From Diphasiastrum complanatum (lineage: Eukaryota > Streptophyta > Lycopodiopsida > Lycopodiales > Lycopodiaceae), in assembly GCA_029204225.1 (NCBI GenBank), contig CM055097.1, positions 25,885,039 to 25,949,038 of the forward strand: a stretch of DNA of 64,000 bases, in the 5' to 3' direction. The notes under the pieces were generated by a model. The model saw only the letters and a program-made list of their open reading frames with translations. It made no database searches and was not told the origin of the DNA. Numbering within the stretch: the first letter of the stretch is position 1; each line of letters starts with the position of its first letter. The position numbers were made by a program, and so were the translations under genes. Below, in pieces: positions 40,390 to 52,000 of this stretch.

Positions 40390-43270
40390 GAGCATCCCGG
40401 GGCCCCATCCATACCACCTTCGAATTGGAGTGTGGAATTGTGCTGGCATACATTCATCTTGTACGGCAGGGGACCTTGTTGATTTCATTACAGGCAGAGA
40501 TATATTATTCTTCATGGAGACGCACGAGAGCTCGGAGCGAGGACTTCCTTCGTTTCCTGGATATAGATGGGACTTAGTATTCCGACGAGAGACTAGATCT
40601 GCCAGTGGCCGAGGTTCAGGTGGGGTCGCTGCTTGTATAGAGAGTCTCTCCACTCGAGTATTGACTTCATCAGACATGAAAAGCAGGCCTGCTATATGTG
40701 GTCAGGATATTGGTTTGGATGTCGTGGACTATCTCATGGGGTCACCATCCTTTGTACCCATAGTCTCTGACTTCCACGTTTCCTCCACCACCCTTTCTGA
40801 TCACTCATTTCTCTCCTTCGATATCGACCACCTTCCACCCACTCATCCATCTACACTAACCATGCTTACCCGAGCACCCAAGTACACATTTGATCCCATT
40901 TACATGCCACTATACAGGCAGTCCTTGGCTTCACTTTTACACTCCTTTCCTCATGACAGTCCAGTCGACACCCAGGCTGACTTTCTCACCAGCTCTCTCC
41001 ACACGGCTACATCACTAACCCTCCCCACAAAACCCCATCCCAAAAAGACTCGACGCACACCCCGACCATTGCGCCCTCCATGGTACGATACCAAGCATCG
41101 TTCTCTTCATCAGTCAGTAACCTATTCATGTATCCATGCTCCACATGTACTTCGATCTTCCCGATGCTCTACCATCGTGTTCTCCGCTGTAAGAAGCGTT
41201 CCTATGATGATTCCGAAGGGAAACATCTTATTGACCTTCTTTTCAGTTCCCTTCTTAATTCCGCAGTTGTTTCCGGTTTCCCATCATCCTGGTGCACTAA
41301 CATTATCCACCCCATCCATAAGAATGGTGACCCCATGATTCCGTGTAACTACCGCACCATCATGATTGGGCATGTCCTGGTGAAACTATATGGTACTATA
41401 CTTCAGTCTGTTGTGAGCTCAAAGGCGGAGACCAGGAGACTACATGCTATGGGTCAGGTAGGTTTTCGAGCCCATCACTCTACTGCAAATCACATCTTCA
41501 CACTACGGGCCTTGATTGAGGAGGCTAAGCACAGGAAAGAGAGGGTTTACTGTTGTTTTGTGGACTTCAGGAAAGCCTTTGATTCTGTTCCTTGCTCATT
41601 GCTCATCTAGAGACTCCGAGACCTCAGCTTCTCCACCGACGTCATTCTTGCTATGATGGCACTTTATGAGCGTGTCCTGGAATGTTTCCGGCATAGCAGT
41701 GGCATATCCGATCACATGTGGAGCACTATTGGGGTGAAGCAGGGTTGCTAGAGTCATTACACAATGTGGTGGTGCTAGTTGCAGGCTTGGGGACATCTTG
41801 ATTGCTGTCCTCCTTTATGCCGATGATGTGGCATTAGTCTCACCGACCAGAGAGGGTCTACAACGACAATTGGATTGCTTACAAGAGTTTTGCACCAAAT
41901 GGGGCCTAAAGGTGAACATTGGGAAGACCAAGGTTATGGCCTTCAACACTTCTCGGGCATTCATACAACAACAAGAGCTTACTTTTGATGGCCAGGTTCT
42001 AGAGGTGGTCCCTTCCTATACATACCTGGGGATCCTTTTCTCGGGTCCTACTTTTAGCATGAGACATGCCTTCCTTGTTTAGCTAGAGCAATTTTGTTTC
42101 CGGACGTCCATCCAGGATGCTCGCAGTAAGTGTCGCCCCTTTGATACCATTGTCACCCCTACGGCTCTATATGCGGCAAAGGCATGGTGTACAGGTCTCC
42201 CCTCTTCACATTGGGCCAGTCTCTCACGATTACAGACCACATTCGAGCGAAGCCTTCTGTTCCACATGAGATTCTCCTGGCCGAGTTTGCAATTCCACCT
42301 ATACCGATCGAGGCAGCTCTTCAACTCATTACCTATATATACAGAGGGTACAGGCGTTACCAAAGATAGACAGACGATACATACAGATTGCACTATCCTC
42401 CTCACAGTATCTTCATGATCAGGGATACAAATTATCATGGTTCTCTTAGGCACCTCACCTCCTACTTGAGTCACTTGGTATCTCCATCACAGAGCTTCCC
42501 TCAGGCACCCATCCGTACATCAGACGATTTCTCTATCGCGCTTATCTAGAGTGGACTTGGCGTAACCAATTAGGGGTTAAGCCAGCCTTTTGCCGGACCC
42601 ATTTCTTGGAGCTCCCGGTCATGCCACGCTACTTGGATTCGGGACTATCACATTGCCTCAGATTCACATTGGGACAACTTAGGGTGTCTTCTCATCAGCT
42701 AGCTATTGAGACTGGGAGGTTCCATGGTATTCCTAGAGAGGAGTGGATTTGCTAGTTATGCTCTCTAGGTGAGGTGGAGTCTGAGGAGCATTTTATCTTC
42801 AGATGCCCTGTATACTTTGAGATCAGAGGGCAAAATCATTGCCTGTTTCGAGACATGCCTACCACTCTATGCTCTCTCATAGCCTATGAGGACCCACGAT
42901 GTGTCACTCTGATGGTACGTGAGATGTTCATATTGCGGAGAGATTTATACGGGACATCCCAACATTTTACCTCACAGCCATTGATCACTTCCTTCTTTAC
43001 TAGGCGGAGATCGCATGATTTAGTGCCTGAGGATGAGGATTATGATGACGACGAGGATGATAGTCGCTTACATGCTCATAGAGATCAGAGACAGTGTACC
43101 TCCCACCATCATGTTACTATCAGGATCACTAGACATCCTACGCAGAGACATACTGCTACACATGCTCGTGCTCATAGACGACGCCAACAGGCTCCAGTGC
43201 TTTCTCATGGTGCGGCTCACATTACATCTTTCTACAACAGCAGCAACATCAGCACAGTCTTGACATCTTG
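40390..43270 (+). pseudogene. LINE A ORF2 remnant: endonuclease, RT, zinc motif
   Basis: The endonuclease starts GVWNCAGIHSS with catalytic Glu in FFMETHE. It ends LSDHSFLSFDID (catalytic SDH), but the central part with the conserved Asn/Asp residues is deleted near 40720. RT reads PIHKNGDPMIPCNYRTIMIG, GQVGFRAHHST, CFVDFRKAFDSVP, a stop at 41611, then LLYADDVALVS (catalytic YADD, 41815-41830) and FQ..SYTYLGILFSG. The C-terminus has CSLGEVESEEHFIFRCPVY (a CxxC...HxxxxC-type zinc motif with its first Cys lost to a stop at 42754) and an Arg/His-rich tail to about 43270. Many breaks are present. Confidence 0.9.
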
Positions 43271-43415
43271 ACATGGATACATAGGATTATTATGCACACA
43301 CACTCTCGCATACGTGTCTATTTTAGTTTGTACTGAATGGTTTTTTTATTACAGTTTTGGAGACGTTTTATATGCTCTCATGGTTACCACATGACAATTA
43401 CTTCTTTAGTCTTAT

Positions 43416-43429
43416 ATGCCTTTTGGCAT
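43416..43429 (+). other. LINE 3' hairpin, copy A
   Basis: ATGCC-tttt-GGCAT is a perfect 5 bp stem with a 4 base loop, followed by GGAAAAGACATTAATAAAG and the microsatellite tail. Confidence 0.85.
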
Positions 43430-43448
43430 GGAAAAGACATTAATAAAG

Positions 43449-43475
43449 CTTTCTTTCTTTCTTTCTTTCTCTCTC
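43449..43475. repeat. (CTTT)n/(CT)n LINE tail
   Basis: The tail of LINE A turns from CTTT to CT repeats and is directly followed by the ORF1 of LINE E. Confidence 0.88.
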
Positions 43476-43981
43476 AAAATCGAAGCTTCTTCTCATTCGA
43501 CTACTTCAACTAAGATCCGACAACTTGAAAGTCAAGTGGAACAGCATCATACCGCTGTCCGATCTTGGGCGGATGTGCTTATAAGTCCTAATACAGTTGT
43601 TCTACCACCTTCATCTTCATATATCTCAGCTACGTTCACCGAGAGCCGTTTGTGAGAGCAGAAGGGTCTTAATGTCCGGGTCAGAGGTATTACTAACTCC
43701 CATGATGTTGTTGGTGAAGCTAAGAAGTTTCTTGAAGAGAGTCTTCAATACCACCACAAAGATATGGATACTGCATGGCGGCCTAAGAAGGATCCATCTA
43801 CTCTTGTCATACGCTTTGCATCTGCAATTGGTCGTCGTGAAGTGCTACGGAAGAGATCTACACTGTGGGCTACCACGATATACCTGGATGAAGACCTTAC
43901 TTTCATTCAGGTTCAAGAACGAAAAAAGGTAAAACAGGAGGCCCTAACGAATGGAAAGCGGATGATTTACAGGGATGGTAT
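43476..43981 (+). pseudogene. LINE copy E, ORF1 fragment (continues briefly at 49192)
   Basis: Directly after the tail of LINE A comes a second LINE starting inside ORF1. It reads QLESQVEQHHTAVRSWADVL (coiled-coil end), a stop, then LNVRVRGITNSHDVVGEAKK, DMDTAWRPKKDPSTLVIRFA, IYLDEDLTFIQVQERKKVKQ and YRDGIV. It is interrupted at 43982 by the Copia element. The flank beyond the Copia element (49192 on) continues the frame for a few codons before other sequence starts. It is the best-preserved ORF1 C-terminus in the window. Confidence 0.8.
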
Positions 43982-44426
43982 TGTCAGAATTTGTGATACA
44001 AATTCTAGATGGAGTTACTAGTCCTACTAGCACTCACACAAAACCAAGCATAGAGAAAATTCAGGTCATAGGAGAATTGAGCAATTGCTCTAGCTCATTG
44101 AATTGAATGGAATAATTGTGGTGGGGCACCAGCCTTCTTAAATAGTTTCTCTAATGATTGATAAAAGCTAATGAGCCTAAAGTAAATAGCAAAAGACAAA
44201 AAGCTAATTGCTATAATTACTACCTATATTGGGTAAACACCCAAGATGAGTTTCTAAGTGATAAAAGCAAATCCTATTCTAGTAGTAGTGCACCCACTAC
44301 ATGCATAACTAAAAAATGAATTTACTATTAATAGTAATGACCCTAGAATATGACTTACTATAAAATAGCACGCAGGCATGGCCAAACTATCATTAAGGGG
44401 TGTCAAATAAACATTAATTTCTAACA
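43982..44426 (-). repeat. 3' LTR of complete Copia element
   Basis: The LTR is 445 bp with TG...CA ends and is followed on its inner side by CTCCCCCTTAACG, the polypurine tract read from the other strand. Confidence 0.95.
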
Positions 44427-47400
44427 CTCCCCCTTAACGTTTACTTTGTTATCTATTACTCCTAGAAGTTCTCTAAACTTCAGAAATTTTTCTTTGCCAA
44501 GACCTTTGGTAAAGATATCTGCAACTTGCTCTTCCGTAGGGCAATAGATAAGCTCCACTTCATTATTTTTGTACTTCAATATGCTTTGTCTTGTTGTGAA
44601 AAACTGGATTTTTCGCCAATTTAATACAACTCTGATTGTCACATTGAAGTACCGTAGGTGAATCTTGTACCATATGTAAATCATGTAGAATCCTTCGCAA
44701 CCATATTGCTTCACATGTTGCACTCGTAGTAGCTCGATATTCTGCTTCTGTAGATTATAAAGCAATAGTATGTTGCTATTTTGAACTCCAAGAGATAGCA
44801 CCAGAACCAAGACTAAAAATCTAACGTGTAGTAAATCTTCGGTCTTCCACATCTCTAGCCCAATCAGCATCCACATATCCCTGTAACTTCAAATCATCCT
44901 GTCTACCATAGAGAATACCAAATCTCAAAGTACCCTGGATATATCTGAGTATTCGCTTAGCAGCTTTCCAATGAATCTACTTAGGTTTAGCCATAAACTG
45001 ACTAACCATACTCACAGCATAAGCAATGTCTGGTCTTGTAGTAGTTAGATAGATTAAGCTTCCAACTAGCTTTCTATATAACGTCTCATCTACATCCTGA
45101 TCTTCCTCAACTTTAGTAAGCTTACATCCACTATCATATGGTGTAGAAATAGGCTTGCACTCTGACATATTGAACTTTTCAAGAATTTCATGAGCATACT
45201 TAGATTGAGAAATGAATAGTCCCTGTGCTACTCTCCATACCTCAATCCCACGAAAATATTGTAGAGAACCAAGATCTTTCATATCAAATGCTGATGAGAG
45301 ATCTTTCTTGATTCCCTGAATCATACTATGATCTGATCCTATAATAATAAGATCATCCACATACATCACTACAATAACAATATGATAATTCCTGACCAAA
45401 ACATAAAGTGTATGCTCCGAACTACTTCTTTGAAAGCCAAGCTCCTCAAAGTATGTATCAATCCTCGCGTACCACGCCCTGGGTGCCTGCTTAAGTCCAT
45501 ATAATGCCTTGTCCAACCTGCAAACCTTATCTTCATGTCCTGCTACTATGTATCCCTTTGGCTGCTCCATGTAGACTTCTTCATCTAGAAATCCATTCAG
45601 GAATGCACTTTTTACATCCATTTGTTGAATATCCCATCCAAATTGAGTTGCCAATGATAAAACAATTCTCATAGTAGTAGATTTAGCAACTGGTGCAAAA
45701 GTTTCCTCATAGTCCTTCCTCTTTCCTATCTCAACCAAAGACACTTTAGGTTCTTGAATGGGCGTAGGCGATACATGTGTCGATTCAGGTTCCTGTAATA
45801 ACTCGTCACATAATATAGGGATTCCACCGTCTTGATCCTTATCAAAATATATTTCTATATCTTTATGAGTTGCCTCCTCATCAAAGATTACATCCCTACT
45901 TATGATTATTTTCTTACCCTCCAAGTCATATAACCTATATCCCTTCTCTTGATTATCATAACCAAGAAATAAACGCCTTAGAATCCAATTTGCTTCTAGA
46001 ATCCTTAGGTATGTGAGAACAAGCAATATTTCCAAACACTCTCAAATGACTTACATCTCGCTTTCGTCCCGTGTAAGCTTCCTCTGGAGTTCGATTCTCT
46101 ACAACCTTTGTAGGACTTCGATTCAAAAGATAAACCGCCCTCTTAACTGCCTCACCCCAAAACATATTTGGAAGATTTTTACTGTTGAGCATACTCCTCG
46201 CAGTTTCCACTATGGACCGGTTCTTTCTTTCTGCAACTCCATTTTGTTGAGGCGTGTCTGTATTTGCAAATTGTCTCTTTATACCATGATCCTTGCAAAA
46301 CACCTGAAATTCCGTAGAAAGATACTCGCCCCCTTTGTCCGAGCAAAGTATCTTAATTTGTCTATCTGTTTCTTTCTCCACCTGTGTCTTAAACCATGTG
46401 AAATATTTGAAAGCTTCACCCTTATTCTTCAGAAGATAGATCCATGTCTTCCTAGAATAGTTAGTCATCCACAAACACCATAAAGTAACTTGCTCCCCCA
46501 TAAGACTGAGTCTTTATAGGACCACACAAATCTGTATGAACAAGTTCTAGAACATTTTTCGCCTTAAATGTACTAGGCAAAAATTTCTTTATATGATGCT
46601 TGCCTAAGACAAAGCCTTCACAAACCTTGTGATTAGAAATGACTTGAAGTAGACCTGTAACCATGTTAAATTTCCTCAAGACTTGTAGACTTTTGTAATT
46701 CAGATGTCCATACCTCTTGTGCCATAACTTACTCAATGATTCAGTATCCGCAACACTTGCATGATGATCCACCACCTGAGCTTGAAGTTTATACAACCGC
46801 CCTGCAAGTATGCCCTCAGCTACTACTTCATCATTTTTCTTCTTGATGAGACACCGTTGTTCATCAAATTGCACCACCATGTGTTGCTTTGCAATAGCTG
46901 ATACTGAGAGCGAGTTTTTCTTGATTCCTGGTAAATAAAGCACATCCTTTATGTTTCCAATCTTCCCTGAAGGTAGTTGTACTTGTACTTTTCCAACTCC
47001 CTTTATATCATATGTGTAGTTGTCCCCCAACTTCACATTTGACCCATCATCTAATTTTTGAAAATTAGATAGCTAGTCTCGCCTAGGTGTCATGTGCTTA
47101 GAAGCTCCTGAATCAATAAACCAATAGTCTTCTTCCTTTGAGAAGGCACTACCAGAAGATGTTGATGCTGAAAACAACTCATAGTCTTCAAGATCTAAAG
47201 CACTCAATTTTGCATTAGAAATTTCTTCTTCTTCAGCAAAATTTCCATCGTGCTTTTTCTTGAACTTGTTGTGCCAGCACTCCTTTGCATAATGTCCTGA
47301 TTTTCCGCAAATGAAGCAGTTTCCTTTTCGAACCACTTTCTTTCCATCTTCTGACCGATTTGATTGATTCTCCTCCATATCTTGCTGCTTTTTCTTCATC

Positions 47401-48061
47401 TTCTTCCCTTTGCCACCCTTCTTGGAACTTTGCTCTTGCTTCTTTGCCAGGAATGCCTGTTCCTTGAAATCGTCCCTGTTGACAATACTTTGTCGTCTCA
47501 TTTCTTCCTGTAGTAAGATGGCATTTAGCTCATCAAAAGAAGGCCTCGTTTCTCTAACGATAGCATCATTACAAAGTTTTGATAGGCCAAAGGTAGACTA
47601 TTAAGTACAATGGATACCAATACTGAATCTTGAACACTTTCTCCAACTGCAATAAGTTGCCCTCTCAGATCTTTTACTCGAGTAAAGTAGTCCGTTACCG
47701 ATTCACCTGTACTCATCTTCAACGTGTGAAGCTTATTAGTCAAAAACAAGATCCGTGACTGATTTACCGTCTCATACAAGTTCTTCAGTATATCCCAAGT
47801 CTCCTTGGGTCCAGCAGCATCTCTAATATGAGGTATAATCATATCTTTAACTGATAAGTTGATGATATGATGAGCTTTTCTTCTACGTTTCTGATACTCC
47901 CGCAACTCTCTGTCAGTGGTAGGAGGTATCTCAACACCTGTGACGATATCCCAATATTCTCTATCTTGGAGAATATTCTGCATCTTGAACTTCCATATAC
48001 TGTAGTTCGTTCCATCTAGCTTGCTAGATTCCGGCAACACAGCATCATTCAATCCTGCCAT
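44421..48061 (-). pseudogene. Copia gag-pol, frameshifted with pol deletion
   Basis: Gag starts at 48061 ([20 protein letters not shown]). A frameshift near 47520 is followed by the zinc knuckle CFICGKSGHYAKEC and protease [12 protein letters not shown], then a stop near 47072. Pre-integrase [14 protein letters not shown] has CEGF where C-x2-C is expected, so a zinc ligand is lost. Integrase ([27 protein letters not shown]) has shifts near 46480 and 46000. The linker jumps from EIGKRK straight to [12 protein letters not shown], removing the KYKARLVA... start of RT. The rest of RT is well kept ([37 protein letters not shown]). RNase H (44421-44976) is broken by stops but keeps VLQCDNQS and NEVELIYCPTEEQVADIFTK. 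Confidence 0.93.
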
Positions 48062-48711
48062 TATACTGATCTTTATAGCCTGATTTTTCGGCAATCAGTG
48101 TCTCTTCAAATTCAATTAAGATTTCCTTCAGAAATCAGTAACCAAAACCTCTGCAAAAAGAGTAGCAAACAGATCTGAATTTAATCTTTTAGTGACCTGC
48201 CTCAGTAGCTATCTGTCCTCCAGCAAACTGTCTGAGTAACGATCTGTCCAGCAGTGCTCTGACAGCAGTCTGACAACAATCTGTAATCTGAAACAGCAGT
48301 TCTTCAACAATCCTGAAATCAGAAAACAATCCCTGCAACCAGCGACTGACATGCAAAAATTTCTGATTCTGCTAGCAATCCAACAGGTATTGCTAGCAGG
48401 TCTGTAGGTACAGTGATCCAACCAGATCAGATCTGCAGCTCCACTTGCGATCAAAACTGCAGCACCATCAGTGATCAGATCTGCAGCTCCACCAGCAGCG
48501 AACAGGTCTGAAACAAACTCTTTGATTTCAGCACAGTGATCGAATATGCAGTCAACGATCCAACACGCAGCTGCAGCCAGAGATTCACTAGTCTCAAATC
48601 TTCTTGATTCCAGTGAACTATTTCCAATAGTAGTCCAGCGCAACAGCTCCTCCAATTTGATTGCACACCTGCAAATATAAACTCTCTCTCTCTCTCTCTC
48701 TCACCAAAGAA
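48062..48711 (-). other. Repeat-rich leader of the Copia element
   Basis: About 650 bases lie between primer site and gag ATG. Words such as GATCAGATCTGCAGCTCCAC (48424-48443 and 48474-48493) recur, and (CT)n lies at 48680-48702. No protein is encoded. Confidence 0.75.
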
Positions 48712-48727
48712 CTTGGCTCTGATACCA
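48712..48727 (-). promoter_or_regulatory. Primer-binding site of Copia element
   Basis: On the minus strand it reads TGGTATCAGAGCCAAG, directly after the LTR end. Confidence 0.92.
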
Positions 48728-49191
48728 TGTCAGAATTTGTGATACAAATTTTAGATGGAGTTACTAGTCCTACTAGCACTCACACAAAACCAAGCATAGA
48801 GAAAATTCAGGTCATAGGAGAATTGAGCAATTGCTCTAGCTCATTGAATTGAATGGAATAATTGTGGTGGGGCACCAGCCTTCTTAAATAGTTTCTCTAA
48901 TGATTGATAAAAGCTAATGAGCCTAAAGTAAATAGCAAAAAACAAAAAGCTAACTGCTATAAGTACTACCTATATTGGGTAAACACCCAAGATGAGTTTC
49001 TAACTAATAAAAGCAAATCCTATTCTAGTAGTAGTGCACCCACCTACATGCATAACTAAAAAACGAATTTACTATTAATAGTAATGACCCTAAAATATGA
49101 CTTACTATAAATAGTAATGGCCCCTAAAAATAGCACGCAAGCATGGCCAAACTATCATTAAGGGGTGTCAAATAAACATTAATTTCTAACA
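48728..49191 (-). repeat. 5' LTR of complete Copia element
   Basis: The LTR is 464 bp with TG...CA ends and is followed by GGTAT, the target duplication. Confidence 0.95.
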
Positions 49192-49215
49192 GGTATCATT
49201 TGATTTGTAGATATT

Positions 49216-51060
49216 AATTGAACACCTTATGCCCCTTTTCCACAATCTATGGTATGATATGTGGCTGAAGAATCATCATCAGCTTTTGGAGGCATTGGTT
49301 TCACTGTCCAATTGGATCCACTTTCATTGCTCTTTCACGATTTGCAAAAGTAATTTTGCACATTCCCCAGTTATGATTCACGTGAGCAACTTGTAACCAA
49401 GGACGACCCAATAAAACCCAACTAGAGGTGCATCAAGAAGATCCATAACCACAAAGGTAATAACAAACTGAATGCTTGCTACCTTCACCGGTATATCTTC
49501 AACAACTCCTCTTGGTCACACACTTGATTAATCTGCTAACTTGATTGCAAAATTGGCAGCTTTAAGCTTTGGCAGACCCCATTTCTCATACAGCTTAGTG
49601 GAAATAAGGTTGACTCCTGATCCTCCATCAATGATTGTTGCTTCTTCATCAAACAACTTATGCTTGATAGGAAGTGTAATGTTGCATTGCTCACTTTCCC
49701 AAGCTGCTCTAATGTTGAGAATATCATTCGATTCCTTAAATCCAGCACAATATAATGGCTCGTGTCATACCATTGGCACTTCTTTAAATAATCGATCTAC
49801 CAAAACTTCTTTGCCTTGTGGAACAGGACATAGAAATTCTCCAAGTGTGAATACTATCTTACTTGATAGAATATTTGCAATCAATTATATTTTAGGAACT
49901 TCTGTCATCTAGAGTTCTCTTTTCGATGTAATTGAGTATTAACATTTGAGCATTGAGAAGAATGACCCAATGGATCTTTTCGATTGCCACCAATAGGTCT
50001 TTTTGCGGATTCAAAGTTGCTTCCCTTGCAGCTTCTACTGCCTCTTCAACTTGCAGATCTTTGATCTCATATCATAATATTTCTTCTTTTCTAAAGTCGG
50101 ATCTGGACCCTGATGTAGATGGTTGATCAACTAGTTCAGTAGGAGGATATTGTAGAGCTACTACTTTGCAGTTTTGGGATCTTGTCACTTCCATGACTGG
50201 TGGAGAATTTCCATAAAATCCTTTTGGATTAATGGAAATCATATTTACTGGTGCATTAGTTTTTGGTACATTTGGCCTTCCAAGACAATCCTATAGTAGC
50301 GCCCATATCCACGATCTCGACAAAATATTGGCCTACTTTACGACATTATGCTATTCTATGATTATCGCCACATCCAAAACATCCTATTGAAAGCTTCCTC
50401 CACTACCTTTTCTTGTTGTGCAACAACATAAATTTTGTAGTACTTGTTAATTGCTAGATCATGAAATGGTTTTGCTGGCACTAACCATTGAACTAGATCC
50501 TATTGTCGCACTACTTCCGCTTCTGCCAAATTTATTTGGGCTCCTTGATTTCCTGGAGGTGTTGTTATTGCCCATCTCTGTGGGGTCCCTCCTATCGTAG
50601 GTACTGGATTGGGAGCTCCATGTTGATATCCAAATGAATTATTCCTGTTGGATAGCATGTGGATTGAACGGACAATAAGCAATCTCATGTGATGAAGCAT
50701 TACATAGATGGCAATATTTGTTTATTAATCTCTTCTTCAATGTTGGACGTTCATTAACCATATGGTTTTGAGTACAGATACACTCTCCCTCTTTGCAAAC
50801 TGCTGCAGGGCTGCTTCCAACTGCTGAGTAGTTGCTAGAGTTTTTGGCTTTTGATCAAACTGCACCGTCAACTGTTCCATTTGTAATTGATGTTGTTAAT
50901 TCAATTTTTCTATCTAATCCAACATCAACCAAGCTGTTGCATTGGAAGAGGTAGATGCTGTAGTAGTTGAAGTAGTGATGGTTTGACCTTATGTATAAGG
51001 TGTTGAAACATGGCCCGATTCATCATATGATCTTTCATCCTCCTCTTGTGCTACATCTTC
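49216..51060 (-). pseudogene. Ty3/gypsy gag-protease remnant
   Basis: The minus strand carries, from high to low coordinates, a gag part (50500-51050), a zinc-knuckle-like CFGCGDNHRIA-C (about 50335-50375), and a retropepsin-like region (about 49390-49660). The latter reads DGGSGVNLISTKLYEKWGLP, KLKAANFAIKLADQS, GVVEDIPVKVASIQFVITFV and VMDLLDAPLVG. The spacing and words are those of a Ty3 protease (GVNLIS...LL.AP). The Asp of the usual DTGA/DSGS site is part of DGGS here. Frame breaks occur, and no RT follows because LINE/Copia sequence begins at about 49200. Confidence 0.7.
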
Positions 51061-51091
51061 TATTGCCTCTTGCAACATTTCGTAATGCTCC

Positions 51092-52000
51092 TGTCATGCC
51101 CACGTATTAGACTCATCTTGGATTGTATATCCCATAAGGAGGTTAGTAGGCCTATCTCAACTTGTAAGTTAATTATGAGTATGAGGGGTTGGGGCCCTCA
51201 TGGAATTAAAGTCATAATGAATGGTTAGAGGCAAGATGGTACATTGGTAAAGATCTAATAATGACTCATAGGAGAGGTGGATAAGGTGGCCTAGTGAGAC
51301 TGCTGATGTAATTTCGTGGTTGGGTTACCGTAGATGAATAAACAAAATGATGCAATTTGGGTAGTTGTCGACCATCTTACCAAATTGGCTACGTTTATTC
51401 CGATAATAACCACCACAAAGGCTTATGATTTGGATCCAGTATTTCACGTAAGTCAACTTAAGAGAAGTCTAAGTGAAGGGGATTACCTTGGTCTGAAGAT
51501 CAATTGGACGTGTCAGAAGAATCATCAAGTGTGACCCGACTTGAATCTTAAAAGAACTTGGATACCAAAACTAAACAATTGCGTAATTTTATAGTTATCG
51601 AGCATCTAGTTCCATGGAGAGGTCGTACAGCCGATAATGACTCTGGGAACATGAATGAAGCCTAAGAAGGAACTTCCCTAACATTAAGTTCTGAGGACAA
51701 AACTTGAATAAGGGGGGAAGAATGTCATGCCCATGGGTCACATATTGGACTGATATTGGATTGTATATCCCGTATGGAGGTCAGTAGGCCCATCTCGACC
51801 TGTAAGTTTAATATGATTATGAGGGGTTGGGGCCCTCGTGGAATTAAAGTCATATTTAATGGTTTGCCTAAAACTCAAGATGGTCGATTGGTATGGATCT
51901 AAGAGTTACTCATAGGAGAAGTGCTGCTCTAGTAAGGGCCATAGAAATCTAATAGGATCAGAAGATCCATTATACTTGGGTATCTCCAATCACGACGTTC
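51092..52000 (+). mobile_element. Internally deleted Ty3/gypsy element (LTR, integrase scrap, LTR)
   Basis: A segment starting TGTCATGCCCA at 51092 recurs at 51723, with shared GGATTGTATATCCC, GTAAGTTaAaTATGA-TATGAGG and GGGTTGGGGCCCTC blocks. The second copy is preceded by a purine tract (AAGGGGGGAAGAA). Between them, 51334-51534 encodes NDAIWVVVDHLTKLATFIPI, part of a Ty3 integrase core, fused after about ten residues to [13 protein letters not shown], the region after integrase. Almost all of gag-pol is thus deleted. The outer end of the second LTR is not clear. Confidence 0.7.

Larger units (their letters stand above)
39215..43475 (+). mobile_element. LINE copy A (most complete non-LTR element)
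   Basis: A non-LTR retrotransposon carries ORF1 (Ser/Pro-rich N-terminus, coiled coil, RNA-binding-like part), ORF2 (AP-type endonuclease, RT, zinc motif), a 3' UTR with hairpin at 43416-43429, and a (CTTT)n/(CT)n tail at 43449-43475. It starts right after a (CT)n tract. Several stops, frameshifts and deletions in the endonuclease and early RT show that it is dead. The RT wording (GFRAHHSTANHIFTLRALIE, VYCCFVDFRKAFDSVP) resembles CR1/Jockey/RTE-like clades more than plant L1. Clade assignment is uncertain. Confidence 0.88.
43982..49191 (-). mobile_element. Complete but inactive Ty1/Copia element, TSD GGTAT
   Basis: LTRs at 43982-44426 (3') and 48728-49191 (5') flank gag-pol on the minus strand. 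Both run TGTCAGAATTTG to TTTCTAACA in plus orientation. The 5 bp target duplication GGTAT lies at 43977-43981 and 49192-49196. The primer site TGGTATCAGAGCCAAG (48727-48712) adjoins the 5' LTR, and the purine tract AAGGGGGAG adjoins the 3' LTR. The LTRs are very similar. Their 19 bp length difference is mostly one indel (near 44364, and 49110-49130). It inserted into a LINE ORF1. Stops and an internal deletion make it non-autonomous. Confidence 0.95.
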
